A DNA stretch of 64,000 nt from Bdellovibrionales bacterium (GCA_027459485.1 DAIDIG010000003.1:248001-312000); one strand, 5' to 3'; counted from the stretch's first letter, positions 44,920 through 55,031 are shown. Notes: generated by a model not told the origin, from the sequence alone. Numbers and translations: made by a program.

Positions 44920-45978
44920 TTAGTTACCTCTGGCGCGGCGAATAGCGTCTAATAATCGATCGCCGCCACAATCGAACGTCGACTCGAGCCATTCCTGACG
45001 AGACATTGCCCCTGCTGAGCTCGTCAAATTTGTTTGAGCACTTTTACTAGAATCAGCCGTGCACGATCGATCCTCAATTTCTAACGGGGGGCTTTCCGTT
45101 AAATAGACCGGTGCAATACCCGACAAATCCCTTAACATATTTGGCCGCGGTAACCCCCAATGCCATCTCAGCGAGAGATCGGCGCCGCCGTGTTCTGGGT
45201 CCACACCGACGATCGCGCTATGATGCCCGTCTTCCGTCCACACAACTTGGCCGGTCGGCAATTGAGTGGCGTCCATTAGCAGAAGAAATTCATTTTGCGC
45301 AGCCCATTTCATATTTGATGGGGCTATTCGAACGGTCGGGGCAATTTTCGATGAAAATTCGTGCCGCCCTTCGCGTTTTTCTTCGAGGTAAACGGCACGC
45401 CATCGGCTATAGGCGTTTTGCTCCAAAACGTATTGGTAAAGTGTCTCGTAAATCTTCACGAGCGACAATCCGCTGTTCCAAAGCTTCCCGTTATCCGCTC
45501 CGGCGAAACTTGTATACGCGTCGCCCAACCCGACTCGAGCCCATAGCTTTTGAAATCCGAAACTGCCGAGGCGATTCGCCTCACGAGTAATTTCAGTTTT
45601 GATCTGGTTATCGGCAGGGATCAACCGCCCCTTATTCAAAACGAGGTACTTTTTTGAAAACGGCTCATTTGCGGCCTGGTTAACTAGCAAACGAAGTTTT
45701 TCAGTAGCTGCAATAGCGCCGGCCTTGGTTTGGGCGGACTCAAATAAATGCGGAAGTAAAATTTGAAGAAGATGTATGGCCACTCGTTTTGCTGGCGTAC
45801 CTAGTGGCGGAGTTTGCACTTTTAAGTCATCCTGCGACGCCATGAGCAACTCCGGGCAATCTTTTTCGATCATGGCTCTCAGGGCGGATTGATTCGCCGC
45901 CAGTTCGCGCGAAACAGAAGCTCGGGCCTGCAAACAAAATAGACAACCAAGAATAACAAACAGATTACGGGCGATCAT
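44920..45978 (-). CDS. secreted protein of unknown function
   Basis: The 352-residue protein starts at ATG 45978, behind GAGGAG. It has a signal peptide (cleavage near ARA-SV) and no recognised domain. The body has helical N-terminal and beta-rich middle parts, a segment VVWTEDGHHSAIVGVDP with His/Asp residues, and paired Cys near the end (EDRSC..., STFDCGG) that may form a disulfide. Probably periplasmic or exported. Confidence 0.6.
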   Translation of the reverse strand: MIARNLFVILGCLFCLQARASVSRELAANQSALRAMIEKDCPELLMASQDDLKVQTPPLGTPAKRVAIHLLQILLPHLFESAQTKAGAIAATEKLRLLVNQAANEPFSKKYLVLNKGRLIPADNQIKTEITREANRLGSFGFQKLWARVGLGDAYTSFAGADNGKLWNSGLSLVKIYETLYQYVLEQNAYSRWRAVYLEEKREGRHEFSSKIAPTVRIAPSNMKWAAQNEFLLLMDATQLPTGQVVWTEDGHHSAIVGVDPEHGGADLSLRWHWGLPRPNMLRDLSGIAPVYLTESPPLEIEDRSCTADSSKSAQTNLTSSAGAMSRQEWLESTFDCGGDRLLDAIRRARGN

Positions 45979-46112
45979 GGGGCTCCTCGCATGAAATGAA
46001 TGTGAGTGAAGCAAATACGCGGCCAGGTCGCGGGTGTTTCAAATACGATTGGCGAGTGCTTTATATCACATTTTGCTTTGAGCGCTGGCAAAATGTTTGA
46101 CAGGTTGCCAAT

Positions 46113-47180
46113 TTACGAGCGCCCGGCGATTTGGCGATTCGTCCGTTTGGCGTAGCGGGAAAAGTTGATCACGCCCGACACCACGTCAAATTCAAGTTCG
46201 CATTGAGTGCAAATGGCATTGTGATCTTCAAAAAGCTGCAGGGCGGAGCGACACGAGGGGCAACACACAATATCTAATATGTCTTTGACTTGCTGAATGC
46301 CCCGTTGCCGATGAACGTCGGCGGGGCGAGCCCAGACCTGCAATTCACCGATCGGCAGACGCAAACGTACGTCCATTACTCCCAACAACCGACAGCCCCA
46401 TCGTAAAATTCGCGCGAGCCACCGGCTATGCCGCTCGAAACGCGAAAGAAGATCATGCACACGCAAATGAATCGGCGCCGGCTTCATTTTCAGTACTTCA
46501 AAGCCGCATTGCTCAAGCATAGATTTTAACGTTTCGGGAGTGAAATAAAGATAACTGCGGTCTGGATCTATGTGATACCACCGGCGCCCCAAAAGACGTG
46601 CGGACAAACTCTGCAAATTGGGTGTCACGATATGCAGTACGCCCCCACTCCATAATGATTCGCGAATTTCTTTGAGCAATCCCTTCGGATGACTCACATA
46701 TGAAATCACGTCGAACAAAGTCACCAGGTCGAATCGCGCTGTTTGAACCGGTATTTTCTCGGGCGAACAGATGAAGCCGTTGAGGCCGTACTGCTCACGC
46801 GCATGCAAAACGGCGTACTCTGACACATCGGTGACGTAGACATCCCAACCACGGCGTCTTGCCGCCTCACCCATATGGCCGAGGGCGCAGCCGACGTCGA
46901 GTAAGCGACCGACCCGATTACCTAGAATTTTTTCAGATTCTTCGAGGCGCTGAGTAAAGGTTCGCAGATGATTCGAGAATTCAGATCGGTACAAATGATA
47001 AACTCCGTTTGGGTTCAGAGAGATGTAATCGCGCTTATAGACGATGGTGTATTCGGGCGCCGGCGTCGGTACGTACACCATGCCGCAATCTGTGCACTCC
47101 ACGATGTCGTGCCCCTTAAAAGCATGAAGATTTCGTGAATTCGGACTTTCGCATAGTGGACATTCAAGCCCAGTTCTCAT
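46113..47180 (-). CDS. SAM methyltransferase with terminal zinc ribbons
   Basis: A 355-residue protein in three parts: an N-terminal zinc ribbon (CPLC ... CTDCG, residues 7-33), a methyltransferase domain ([13 protein letters not shown] at about 90, then [14 protein letters not shown]), and a C-terminal Trm112-like ribbon ([10 protein letters not shown] ... [10 protein letters not shown]). Such proteins often modify sugars or lipids in envelope polymer loci, but no such locus surrounds it. Divergent from the HIT gene. Confidence 0.82.
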   Translation of the reverse strand: MRTGLECPLCESPNSRNLHAFKGHDIVECTDCGMVYVPTPAPEYTIVYKRDYISLNPNGVYHLYRSEFSNHLRTFTQRLEESEKILGNRVGRLLDVGCALGHMGEAARRRGWDVYVTDVSEYAVLHAREQYGLNGFICSPEKIPVQTARFDLVTLFDVISYVSHPKGLLKEIRESLWSGGVLHIVTPNLQSLSARLLGRRWYHIDPDRSYLYFTPETLKSMLEQCGFEVLKMKPAPIHLRVHDLLSRFERHSRWLARILRWGCRLLGVMDVRLRLPIGELQVWARPADVHRQRGIQQVKDILDIVCCPSCRSALQLFEDHNAICTQCELEFDVVSGVINFSRYAKRTNRQIAGRS

Positions 47181-47198
47181 ACTTTAGGTTTCGGATTT

Positions 47199-47540
47199 AT
47201 GACGACCATTTTTAAGAAGATTATTGACAAAGAGATACCGGCAAAAGTCTTATACGAAGATGACCTATGTCTCGCCTTTCACGACGTAAACCCGCAAGCT
47301 CCGACTCACGTTTTGGTCATTCCTAAAAAAGAAATCCGCTCGCTCAACGAAGCATCGACCGAAGATAAGTCACTTTTAGGTCATTTGTTATTCGTGTGCC
47401 CGACGATCGCTCGCCAAATCGGAATTGCCGAAAACGGATATCGGGTGGTCGTGAATACAAACGACGACGGCGGCCAAACAGTTTTTCATTTGCATTTGCA
47501 TATCCTTGCAGGTCGGGCGTTGACATGGCCACCAGGCTAG
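47199..47540 (+). CDS. HIT-family nucleotide hydrolase (HinT-like)
   Basis: A 113-residue protein with the histidine triad as [11 protein letters not shown] near the C-terminus and the usual [10 protein letters not shown] and [12 protein letters not shown] strands. HinT-like enzymes hydrolyse aminoacyl- or phosphoramidate-adenylates. The end overlaps the next gene by 16 bases. Confidence 0.93.
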   Translation: MTTIFKKIIDKEIPAKVLYEDDLCLAFHDVNPQAPTHVLVIPKKEIRSLNEASTEDKSLLGHLLFVCPTIARQIGIAENGYRVVVNTNDDGGQTVFHLHLHILAGRALTWPPG

Positions 47541-48457
47541 CCCTCGCGGTCTTTGCCTCTCTCCTTGTTTCATCACCGTTTTCAACAATGGCCCAGACGC
47601 CCAATGAACTCCCGCCCCCTCACGGGGCTTTGCTTCAGCAGGCCACGCAAATTGAGCTCACGCGGATTCAACTCGAAGGTTATCGCAACGAACTTGAAAT
47701 GTTCGGTATCGGTCAAGAGCTTGGACTTGGCAAAGAGCTGAGCGACGAATCCATCCGCCGGTACAACAGTTGGCTCAAATACTACGCATTTTCACTTCGC
47801 AATATAGCGCTAAACACATTCAACTTCGGCCGACTTTTATTTACTGGAAACGAGACTCGACTTCTCGACGAATGGCGCGTGCAATCTGCACAATTGGATC
47901 ACACGATCGCGGCGTTGAAAATTGCATATGACATTATGGGCGAACGCGACACTAACCTGCAAAATGCTTTTGCGATTGCTGATTCGGAGCCCAAATATGC
48001 GGCTGTTCGAACTTGGGTGAACAAGCTCAAGCATAGTCAATGGGCTCAAGATGTAATGTTCGACGGAACATTACCGATGCGCCCGGTGTTGCCGTCCGAT
48101 TTGGGCCTTTATTTTAGAACCGATTTCATTGATGAAGATTGGAAGACTCTCCTTGCCGAGCAAGGAAATATCGTAAACGTTTACATATTCTGGCGCGGGG
48201 CTGCAGCAGTCTCCACTTTCGGGCAATCTTCGCTCGGCCGCAAAGTAGCCGAAACATTGCGGCTCAATAAATTGGTTGATGCGATTAAAAAATTACCAAA
48301 GTCGTTGCAAGGACCAACCCTTTGGATGATCTACGAGACAGCAGACGGCTGTACAATTCGCTACTTTCAAGTCGCATACGTTGCCGCCCACCATCTTGGT
48401 CGTACAGATTTCGTTCGAGTCACGCGTCAACTAAAACGATTCAAGCCGTTTCGATAA
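47525..48457 (+). CDS. secreted helical protein of unknown function
   Basis: The 310-residue protein starts at ATG 47525 inside the end of the HIT gene. A signal peptide (cleavage near TMA-QT) is followed by a mostly helical domain and one more hydrophobic patch ([15 protein letters not shown]). No family recognised. Its 3' end meets a convergent phosphatase gene six bases away. Confidence 0.6.
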   Translation: MATRLALAVFASLLVSSPFSTMAQTPNELPPPHGALLQQATQIELTRIQLEGYRNELEMFGIGQELGLGKELSDESIRRYNSWLKYYAFSLRNIALNTFNFGRLLFTGNETRLLDEWRVQSAQLDHTIAALKIAYDIMGERDTNLQNAFAIADSEPKYAAVRTWVNKLKHSQWAQDVMFDGTLPMRPVLPSDLGLYFRTDFIDEDWKTLLAEQGNIVNVYIFWRGAAAVSTFGQSSLGRKVAETLRLNKLVDAIKKLPKSLQGPTLWMIYETADGCTIRYFQVAYVAAHHLGRTDFVRVTRQLKRFKPFR

Positions 48458-48462
48458 TGGTG

Positions 48463-49179
48463 TTAACGCCATTCTGCTTTTATTTTTTCTACGTCTTGCT
48501 CAAATCGCGCATTTTTAGATAACTGGGCGAAGATCAAATCGGCTAATTTCTTGCCGGCCCTGATATCCGTCGGGTAATGCACTCCCGCAAGAATGCGGTC
48601 GCGAGCAACCTGATCGGCTCTCTCGAGATACTGTGCACCATGAGCCGGATCGATATCCGATAGCACGAGAGCCATCACGCGACTGACAGTCGTGTGGCCG
48701 CTCGGGTATGAAAATGACCGGCTTTTGCCCACGCACGGTTCGACGTTGTTGTGACTGATGTAGGGCCGCGGCCGCTTGAAATCGTTCTTAGCTTCGAAGA
48801 CAAAATGCGCGGTCAATAAAAACGCCTGATGCAGAATCGGCGTGGCCACTTTTAACTCGTGGGCGGTCAGAACGTGATATTTTGGGCCGAAAAATTTTTC
48901 GGCATGAAGGGCGTCTCGTTCACCTCGAGCGCGCTCGCATTGCGCAGAGGTGCGCTCCTTTTGCCATTGCAAAAGCGTTGTCAAATCGGCCCGATCTTGC
49001 GGCGAATTGAGCCCCGGCATCGGGGGCAATTCTTTTTCGGCTTCTTGCGGAGTAAGGCCGATGGCAAACTCCGACGTTGGCAGTTTGTGCCATCCAATAC
49101 GGTGGCCAGCACGGGCGTTCAACGAAAATCCGGTTGCGAATAAACATGTTGCAGTCGCGAATAGCAGCTTACTTTTCAT
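48463..49179 (-). CDS. class A acid phosphatase (PAP2 family)
   Basis: A 238-residue periplasmic protein: signal peptide (cleavage near ARA-GH), then the phosphatase signature in three parts: KNDFKRPRP, SYPSGHTTVSR and DRILAGVHYPTD (Asp where class A usually has Ser). The Lys, two Arg, two His and Asp of the active site are present. It follows the RsmI-like gene by 17 bases. Confidence 0.87.
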   Translation of the reverse strand: MKSKLLFATATCLFATGFSLNARAGHRIGWHKLPTSEFAIGLTPQEAEKELPPMPGLNSPQDRADLTTLLQWQKERTSAQCERARGERDALHAEKFFGPKYHVLTAHELKVATPILHQAFLLTAHFVFEAKNDFKRPRPYISHNNVEPCVGKSRSFSYPSGHTTVSRVMALVLSDIDPAHGAQYLERADQVARDRILAGVHYPTDIRAGKKLADLIFAQLSKNARFEQDVEKIKAEWR

Positions 49180-49196
49180 TTTTCCGACTCCGACTT

Positions 49197-49904
49197 TCAA
49201 TTCTCGCTCCGATTTTGATTCCCCGATTGGTCATATCGCAAAAGCATGAACTCCGCCTTTTCATCACCGGCGTCACGGACCAGCCGCAAAATTTCACTGA
49301 ATGTTCCTTCTAGCACGAGTTCCGACGGCTGGGTCAAGTTCAAGCCGAGAAGGGCTCGCGCTTTGGGCGCCTTTTGCCCAAAATATTCAAGAAGCGGGAT
49401 AAGCCGATAAGGCGTATCCATAATGACCCAAGCACGCGGCTCGGCGATAACATTTAGAAGTGCTCGCTCGCGTTCTGAAGTCTCGCGCGGTAAAAAACCA
49501 AAAAATACAAACGAACGGATTGGTTCCGATGTTAAGCTAAGCAAAGTCGTGAGGGACGAGGCCCCTGGTAAGGCGGTTACTGCCACCTTGCGATTGCGAC
49601 AGAGTTTCACGAGTGCCGGGCCAGGGTCGGCAAATCCCGGCGTGCCACAATCGCTGACCAGCGCGACAGTGTGCTTCGCGCACAATTCACACAGGTCGAT
49701 GACTTCTTTTGGTTTCGTGTGCTCGTTCAATAGGTAAATCGGCTTTTCTTTTTCATTCTCGTTCGTGATGCCGATTTTTTTAAGTAGCGTCGAGGTGGGG
49801 CGATACTCTTCACCGATCACGGCATCGCAGCTTTTTAAGATTTCGCGTGCGCGGTCCGTTATATCCCCCCAATTGCCGATAGGGGTTGCGACAATGTAAA
49901 GCAT
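49197..49904 (-). CDS. rsmI: RsmI-like 16S rRNA cytidine-2'-O-methyltransferase
   Basis: A 235-residue tetrapyrrole-methylase-fold enzyme with YIVATPIGNWGDITDRA, VSDCGTPGFADPGPALV and ALPGASSLTTLL. RsmI methylates C1402 of 16S rRNA. It ends about 50 residues before the usual length (about 280), lacking the C-terminal part. The N-terminal Y-I-V-A-T-P-I-G-N motif is diagnostic. Confidence 0.85.
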   Translation of the reverse strand: MLYIVATPIGNWGDITDRAREILKSCDAVIGEEYRPTSTLLKKIGITNENEKEKPIYLLNEHTKPKEVIDLCELCAKHTVALVSDCGTPGFADPGPALVKLCRNRKVAVTALPGASSLTTLLSLTSEPIRSFVFFGFLPRETSERERALLNVIAEPRAWVIMDTPYRLIPLLEYFGQKAPKARALLGLNLTQPSELVLEGTFSEILRLVRDAGDEKAEFMLLRYDQSGNQNRSEN

Positions 49905-49917
49905 GAACTCAACCCTT

Positions 49918-50370
49918 CTAGGATCCCGGTGGCGATCCGGTTGCCGGTATAGACGAATTTGACGGCGGCGCTTTCAGTGACGGATCGAAATAACGATGGT
50001 GGAGTTTCGGCTTCCAGTAAGCGGGCGGGTTGACAAGATGAAAATGAACTTTCGAATCAGTCGACGAACCTAAATTATTTTCGTTTGAATTATCCGAATC
50101 AGAGTTAACATCCGCCGGTTGTTGAGGGGGAAAATGCGGATTGAAATTTTGACCAGAAGACGGCGGGCCAGGTTCGAATTTTCGCCCACCAAACGGAGAT
50201 GGCACAGCCGACGGCGGTACCGGTGCGCCCTGTGGGCCGCTTGGACTGCCAAACACATCGTCATCATTATATCCCTCATCCGTTTGTGCGTGAACTCGAG
50301 TCGAGCTCAGCAACACATGAACACTCAAGAGACTACAGCAGACGATTATGAAAAGACGCCGAAAGCCCAC
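49918..50370 (-). CDS. secreted Pro/Ser-rich protein
   Basis: A 150-residue exported protein: signal peptide (cleavage near VHA-QT), then a low-complexity chain rich in Pro, Ser, Asn and Asp with a short central KVHFHLVNPPAYWKPKLHH segment. Probably disordered. Lies 13 bases upstream of the rsmI-like gene on the same strand. Confidence 0.55.
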   Translation of the reverse strand: MGFRRLFIIVCCSLLSVHVLLSSTRVHAQTDEGYNDDDVFGSPSGPQGAPVPPSAVPSPFGGRKFEPGPPSSGQNFNPHFPPQQPADVNSDSDNSNENNLGSSTDSKVHFHLVNPPAYWKPKLHHRYFDPSLKAPPSNSSIPATGSPPGS

Positions 50371-50392
50371 AGTGCGTGGTCAGCTCAATTAA

Positions 50393-50626
50393 TTACTGAG
50401 CTGCTTCTTTTTTGTGTTTCTTTTTCATGTGGCTTTTCTTTTTCCATGCATGGTGTTTTGCCATTTTTGCATGGTGCTTTTTCCAATGCGCAGCTTTTTT
50501 AGTCGGCGCATGTGCAGTTGCAGTAGCGGCCGGAGTTGTTCCAGCATCGCCGGCTGTGCTGGCTGCAGATTGAGCGTTCACAACAGCAGCAAAAGAAAGA
50601 GCTGCGAGTAAACCCAAGATTTTCAT
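50393..50626 (-). CDS. small exported His/Lys-rich protein
   Basis: The 77-residue protein has a signal peptide (cleavage near VNA-QS), an Ala/Thr linker and a C-terminal array of His, Lys and Trp (AHWKKHHAKMAKHHAWKKK). It could bind metals, polyanions or LPS; resembles acid-shock-type small proteins in layout only. AAGGAG stands before the ATG, and a 17-bp palindrome lies just upstream. Confidence 0.65.
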   Translation of the reverse strand: MKILGLLAALSFAAVVNAQSAASTAGDAGTTPAATATAHAPTKKAAHWKKHHAKMAKHHAWKKKSHMKKKHKKEAAQ

Positions 50627-50648
50627 AGGTATTCTCCTTTGTGTTCAG

Positions 50649-50665
50649 CTAGGGACCGTCCCTAG
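50649..50665. promoter_or_regulatory. 17-bp palindrome, candidate operator
   Basis: CTAGGGAC-C-GTCCCTAG is a perfect dyad with one central base, 23 bases before the start of the His/Lys-rich gene. Too compact for a terminator and without T-run; a repressor site is likely. Confidence 0.45.
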
Positions 50666-50796
50666 ACATTCGGCCGCATTTGACGCGATAATTACTTTTG
50701 ATGCAAGCGGTTGTTGGGTTTTTTGACAATATGAGTTAAACACCGCGTGGGAGTTTTCGCATTTTCGTTCGACAGAATTCCGTCGGTGGAAAATTA

Positions 50797-52080
50797 ATTT
50801 TAGACCCTTTATCGCGAGACGAAGATTCAAAGCTCGCGTCATGGCGGCGTTCTACGTTCTGGGTTTGCCTCATCGGTTACATAGGATATTACTTGTGCCG
50901 TGCGAATTTGCCGGCGGCGTTCCCGCTCTTGAGCCTGGCCTTTCATTACTCGAATACGCAGTTGAGCTATATCGGAGCCTTTTCCGAAGCTGCTTACGCT
51001 TTAGGCAAGTTCATCAATGGGCCGCTGGCGGATAAATTTGGCGGCAAAAAAGTTTTTATAGTCGGGCTTGCCGGCGCCGTCGGCTTTAACGTGCTATTTG
51101 CCTTGAGCCACACCCTCCTCGCCTTCATTTTAGTTTGGTGCGTGTGCCGGTATTTTTTATCGATGGGCTGGGGCGGCGTCGTAAAAATGATCGGGCACTG
51201 GTACCCTCCCGAAAAAAACGGAACCGTAATGGGGTTTATTTCAATCAATTTTCAGTTTGGTGGAGTGCTCGGTACAATTCTCGCCGGCTACCTTGTCGCG
51301 TGGGGTCTCGGGTGGCGGGCTGTCTTTATCGTTCCGGCCCTTTTAGCTCTCGCGGTTTTGATTTGGTCAGGGTTCAACTCGCGCGAAAAGCCAGGCGACG
51401 TGATCGCCGGGGCGCACGTCGACCGTTCGCATGCCAATATATCGCTTACTGTTGTACGCGCGGATGACAAGATCTCGGTGCGGAAAATCATCCGCTCGCT
51501 TTTGAGCCTGAGTTTATTCCGTCAATTGTTGACCTTCAGTTTCTTGATGCACGTGTTGCGCTCGTTCTTCTTTTTTTGGATCGCCAAGTTTCTGGTCGAT
51601 ATCGGCATGCATGATTCAAGCGCGATCTTAAGTTCGGCTCTGTTCCCGCTATTCGGCTGCGTCGGGACGATTCTTTTAGGCTGGTACACGGACCGCGTGA
51701 GCCCGGGCGATCGCGCTAAACCCATGTGGATCATGCTCGTGCTTCTTGCCGGGTGTCTGCTGCTCGTCACTGAAGTTATTCACTCCCCCACGATGGTGGT
51801 CGCCTTGATGTGCGCCTGTGGGTTTCTCGTGCTGGCGCCGTATTCGATGTCGGCCGGCGCGCTCACGCTCGATATTGCGGGCCCCGACGCCGCAGCAACG
51901 AGTGCCGGGCTTCTCGATGGAGTCGGCTATATCGCCGGCGCTCTCGCCACTTTCATCGGCGGCTATGTATCGGATCATTTTGGCTGGCCGACTGTCTTTC
52001 GCTTTCTCGCGTGTGCCGCACTGGTAGCGGCCTTCAGCGCCTACCTCATGAGCCGTGGATTTCAGCGAACCGGCGGCTGA
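50797..52080 (+). CDS. GlpT/UhpC-like MFS organophosphate transporter
   Basis: A 12-helix major facilitator with family motifs GYYLCRANLPAAFP in helix 1, ADKFGGKKVFIVG, MGWGGVVKMIGHWYPP and GYVSDHFGWPTVF. The first standard start codon, TTG 50893, lies inside helix 1. The frame upstream still encodes typical sequence (FWVCLIGYIG) without ATG, GTG or TTG. ATT 50797, six bases after GGTGGA, may be the start, or the 5' end is frameshifted. It converges on a GlpQ-like gene, suggesting uptake of glycerol-3-phosphate or a similar ester. Confidence 0.8.
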   Translation: MLDPLSRDEDSKLASWRRSTFWVCLIGYIGYYLCRANLPAAFPLLSLAFHYSNTQLSYIGAFSEAAYALGKFINGPLADKFGGKKVFIVGLAGAVGFNVLFALSHTLLAFILVWCVCRYFLSMGWGGVVKMIGHWYPPEKNGTVMGFISINFQFGGVLGTILAGYLVAWGLGWRAVFIVPALLALAVLIWSGFNSREKPGDVIAGAHVDRSHANISLTVVRADDKISVRKIIRSLLSLSLFRQLLTFSFLMHVLRSFFFFWIAKFLVDIGMHDSSAILSSALFPLFGCVGTILLGWYTDRVSPGDRAKPMWIMLVLLAGCLLLVTEVIHSPTMVVALMCACGFLVLAPYSMSAGALTLDIAGPDAAATSAGLLDGVGYIAGALATFIGGYVSDHFGWPTVFRFLACAALVAAFSAYLMSRGFQRTGG

Positions 52081-52098
52081 ATAGAAAATGATAAATTA

Positions 52099-53388
52099 TT
52101 ATGGACCGGTAACCGTGACGCCGTTGCATTGGGCCAAATAGCGGGCGCGAAATTTGGCCGCTAGATCGGGGAAGTCCGTGAATAATCCGTCGATCCCGAG
52201 CGCGAAAAACTGATTGAATTCGGCGTCTTCACTGCCGCCGTAAAACTTGCGAACATCCGCATCATCGGCACGAAACGTCCACGGCATCACGTTGAGACCG
52301 ACCAAATGAGCGTCGTGTACAAACGACGTCGGCTTTGGCAGTGACTTTGATTTTTCATTGAGCGGGATAATGTAGCTTTTGTCGGGTGAAACCCAGTCCG
52401 CATAGCGCGCGATTTTACGCAAACCCTTGGCTGTGGCCATATCACCATAAGTGAGCTTACCACCCGCTGCCGCGACATCGGCCGGCTGAAGTGTCGGGTC
52501 ATCGAGAAGTTGCATAAGCTCGACCTTCACCATTTTTCGAAGCCGCTTTAAATTGCTGATTTCCATCGACTGAATGATGACCGGCGCCTTGTATTTGTTG
52601 TAACCGTATTTGTTTAGCAGCCGCACCAGTTCGCGTTCCGGGTCAAACCCGAGCTTATGAAAATAAGTTGAATGCTTAATTTCGGGGATCAGACCGATCG
52701 GATGCCTGCGCTTCGCCTGCTCGTCTTTAGCGATTTGCAAATACTCTTCAAATGTCAAAATGTCGTATTTTCCGTCGTCTTTATGCGAACGGTACGAGAG
52801 CCGTTCCTTCGCTTTGAGTTTTTTGATCTGCGCGAGCGTCAAATCTTCACTGAAAACCCCTTTCTCTTTAACTCCGTCGACTACTTTTTCTGTTATTAAA
52901 TTGGGGTATACCTGATCGGCATTCGTGGTATCTGAAAGATTGTTTTCATGGCGCACGATGAGAATGCCATCCTTCGACATTTCAAGATCGGGCTCGATGT
53001 AATCAGCGCCGAGTTCAAGCGCCAAACGGTACGAGCGCTCCGTTTCTTCAGGTACATAGGCCGGCGCCCCACGATGCCCCACAACCAGCGGTCTGTAAAA
53101 CCGGCCACGCAAGGGTTTTGGAACACGCGTCGAGTCGCCATTTTCAGGGCAAATAATTGTGACGGAGTGAGCCGGCACCGGGTTGGGCAGCAGTTGGCTC
53201 GACGGTTGTTGGCCTGGTGGCTGTTGGCGGCTTGGTAGCTGATTGGCCGCCTGTGAATTCGCTTTGGCCTTAGTCGTAGCGATCTTCTGGCTAACCATTG
53301 GGGCGGACTTCTCGCTAACCAATTGACAAGCGGTGAGAACAAACGAAGTTACAACGATGGTTACTGTTAGATACAAAGCTGTTTTCAT
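52099..53388 (-). CDS. glpQ: glycerophosphodiester phosphodiesterase lipoprotein
   Basis: A 429-residue protein with lipobox (LTAC), a Ser/Gln/Pro-rich linker to about residue 95, then the GDPD barrel: VVGHRGAPAYVPEETERSY, ADYIEPDLEMSKDGILIV and GLIPEIKH. It splits glycerophosphodiesters into glycerol-3-phosphate and an alcohol at the cell surface or in the periplasm. The neighbouring MFS gene would import the product. Confidence 0.9.
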   Translation of the reverse strand: MKTALYLTVTIVVTSFVLTACQLVSEKSAPMVSQKIATTKAKANSQAANQLPSRQQPPGQQPSSQLLPNPVPAHSVTIICPENGDSTRVPKPLRGRFYRPLVVGHRGAPAYVPEETERSYRLALELGADYIEPDLEMSKDGILIVRHENNLSDTTNADQVYPNLITEKVVDGVKEKGVFSEDLTLAQIKKLKAKERLSYRSHKDDGKYDILTFEEYLQIAKDEQAKRRHPIGLIPEIKHSTYFHKLGFDPERELVRLLNKYGYNKYKAPVIIQSMEISNLKRLRKMVKVELMQLLDDPTLQPADVAAAGGKLTYGDMATAKGLRKIARYADWVSPDKSYIIPLNEKSKSLPKPTSFVHDAHLVGLNVMPWTFRADDADVRKFYGGSEDAEFNQFFALGIDGLFTDFPDLAAKFRARYLAQCNGVTVTGP

Positions 53389-53464
53389 AGTTTCAATGTC
53401 GTAACAGGTGTCGCGCAGTTGAGTCCATAAAAAAAATGCGGCACACTGCTAGCACGAGGGCTTA

Positions 53465-54841
53465 ATGAAAGATTCAGTTGTTGTATTTTTTTTCGCGGCT
53501 TTTTTGTTGACTTGCGCGAGCTCCGCGCTGGCCACGACAAGTGCCGGTGACGACTCGGCCAGTTCGCTCCCCCAATTGGGTGGGCCGGCTCAAATTCTCA
53601 CTTTAGATGACGCACTCTCGGCCGCGCGCGATCATAATCCGGAGCTCAAGAAACTCAGTTACAAAGCGGATGCGGCCCGCCTCGGCAAGTGGGCGGCGAT
53701 TTCGGGTTACCTGCCGCATTTGTCGGCACAGGCCGTTCAATATTTCGATGCGCAATATGCCCAAATGGGGATTTTATTCGGTACGCCCCCCAACCCGATA
53801 TTCATGCCGCAGGCATTCCCGCAAGCCGATATGCGACTCGAAGCTTCGATGACGATTTTTGACGGCCTCGCCACGTACAACAATTTCAGGGCGGCCAGCG
53901 AAACCGCACAAGCCGCCGATTTGCAATACGGCCGCGCAAGTTTTCAACTCGATGAATCCGTTCGCATGCAATTCTGGAAGGCGCTCGCCGCCAGCCTTCT
54001 CGCGCAAGTCGCCGATCAAAATATAAAAACCTTGAACGATCACTTAAAGCTTGTTCGCGAAGGCCGACATGCGGGAGTGAGCACCAATTACGACGTGCTC
54101 CGCATCGAAGCCGAACTCGACGAAGCCCAGGCGCAAAAACTGCTGGCTGACGACAACAAAGCCGATAGCGAGCGCGATCTTCTCGATCTTTTGGGAGTTT
54201 TAGGCGGCCATGTCGAGCTGCGAGGCGATCTCCCGGCGCCGAGCCGCGATCGTATTCCGGCCAATTTGAATCTGGATTTGTCGAAGCGGCAGGACGTCGC
54301 CGCGCAAACGAAAATGGAATTGGCGGCTTCGCACAAAAATATGGCGGCGCTCGGGGCCTGGTTCCCGCGCGTAGAACTTTTTGCCGATGAAGATTATTAC
54401 CACTTTGGAGCGTTCAGCCCTATGGTCGTCGATCAGCCCGGATATCAAAACGATTGGGCGTACGGCGTGCGGCTAACTTGGAACATTTTTGACGGTGGCG
54501 CTTCGATTGCCAACAAAGGAATCGAAAAGGATTTGTACGAAGAGGAACGGCAGAGCACGCGCCGCTTAGACTTGACCTCGACGAGCGAGTTCGCACGATG
54601 GAGGCGCCGTTATCTCTACAATTGCGCTCTGTATGAAGCGAGCCTCCACACGGTCGACAAATCGCAAGAAAGCGTTCGACTCGCGCAGATCGGCGTTCGG
54701 GCGGGAGTGAAAACCAACACCGAGGCGCTCGATGCTGAACTCGAACTGTTCCGCGCCCGGGCCGGAGTGATTCAATCGCAAGTCGACGCGGCCGAAGCGC
54801 TCGCAAAACTCGAACTCGCCGTCGGCCACCGTCTCTATTAA
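53465..54841 (+). CDS. TolC-family outer-membrane efflux protein
   Basis: A 458-residue protein: signal peptide (cleavage near ALA-TT), then two repeated helical halves separated by a strand region (PNPIFMPQ, and WAYGVRLTWNIFDGG). The periodic Ala, Leu and Gln in the helices and the C-terminal AGVKTNTEALDAELELF are typical. It forms the exit duct for type I secretion or RND pumps. No pump genes are adjacent. Confidence 0.9.
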   Translation: MKDSVVVFFFAAFLLTCASSALATTSAGDDSASSLPQLGGPAQILTLDDALSAARDHNPELKKLSYKADAARLGKWAAISGYLPHLSAQAVQYFDAQYAQMGILFGTPPNPIFMPQAFPQADMRLEASMTIFDGLATYNNFRAASETAQAADLQYGRASFQLDESVRMQFWKALAASLLAQVADQNIKTLNDHLKLVREGRHAGVSTNYDVLRIEAELDEAQAQKLLADDNKADSERDLLDLLGVLGGHVELRGDLPAPSRDRIPANLNLDLSKRQDVAAQTKMELAASHKNMAALGAWFPRVELFADEDYYHFGAFSPMVVDQPGYQNDWAYGVRLTWNIFDGGASIANKGIEKDLYEEERQSTRRLDLTSTSEFARWRRRYLYNCALYEASLHTVDKSQESVRLAQIGVRAGVKTNTEALDAELELFRARAGVIQSQVDAAEALAKLELAVGHRLY

Positions 54842-55031
54842 TTGGTGCCAGACACTTTGGTCTCGGAAAGTGCCGCAACAGAAAACTTGACCGGTACACC
54901 TGAACTTTCAGACATGCGATTGCAAGCCGCGTTTGACCAGGAAAACTAAGCATCGGCTAATCAAAAAAATGAGCAAGATTATGACGCGATATCGCTAGCA
55001 AAACGCTCGTGACACCTTTAATCTACTGCTC

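Noticed and set aside
54842-54952. In-frame 36-codon extension after the TolC stop, and a GGTGCCAGACAC sequence resembling transposon-linked repeats
   Set aside because: The TolC protein already ends at a natural C-terminus, the extension has no family-like sequence, and the repeat occurs only once in the window with an imperfect dyad.
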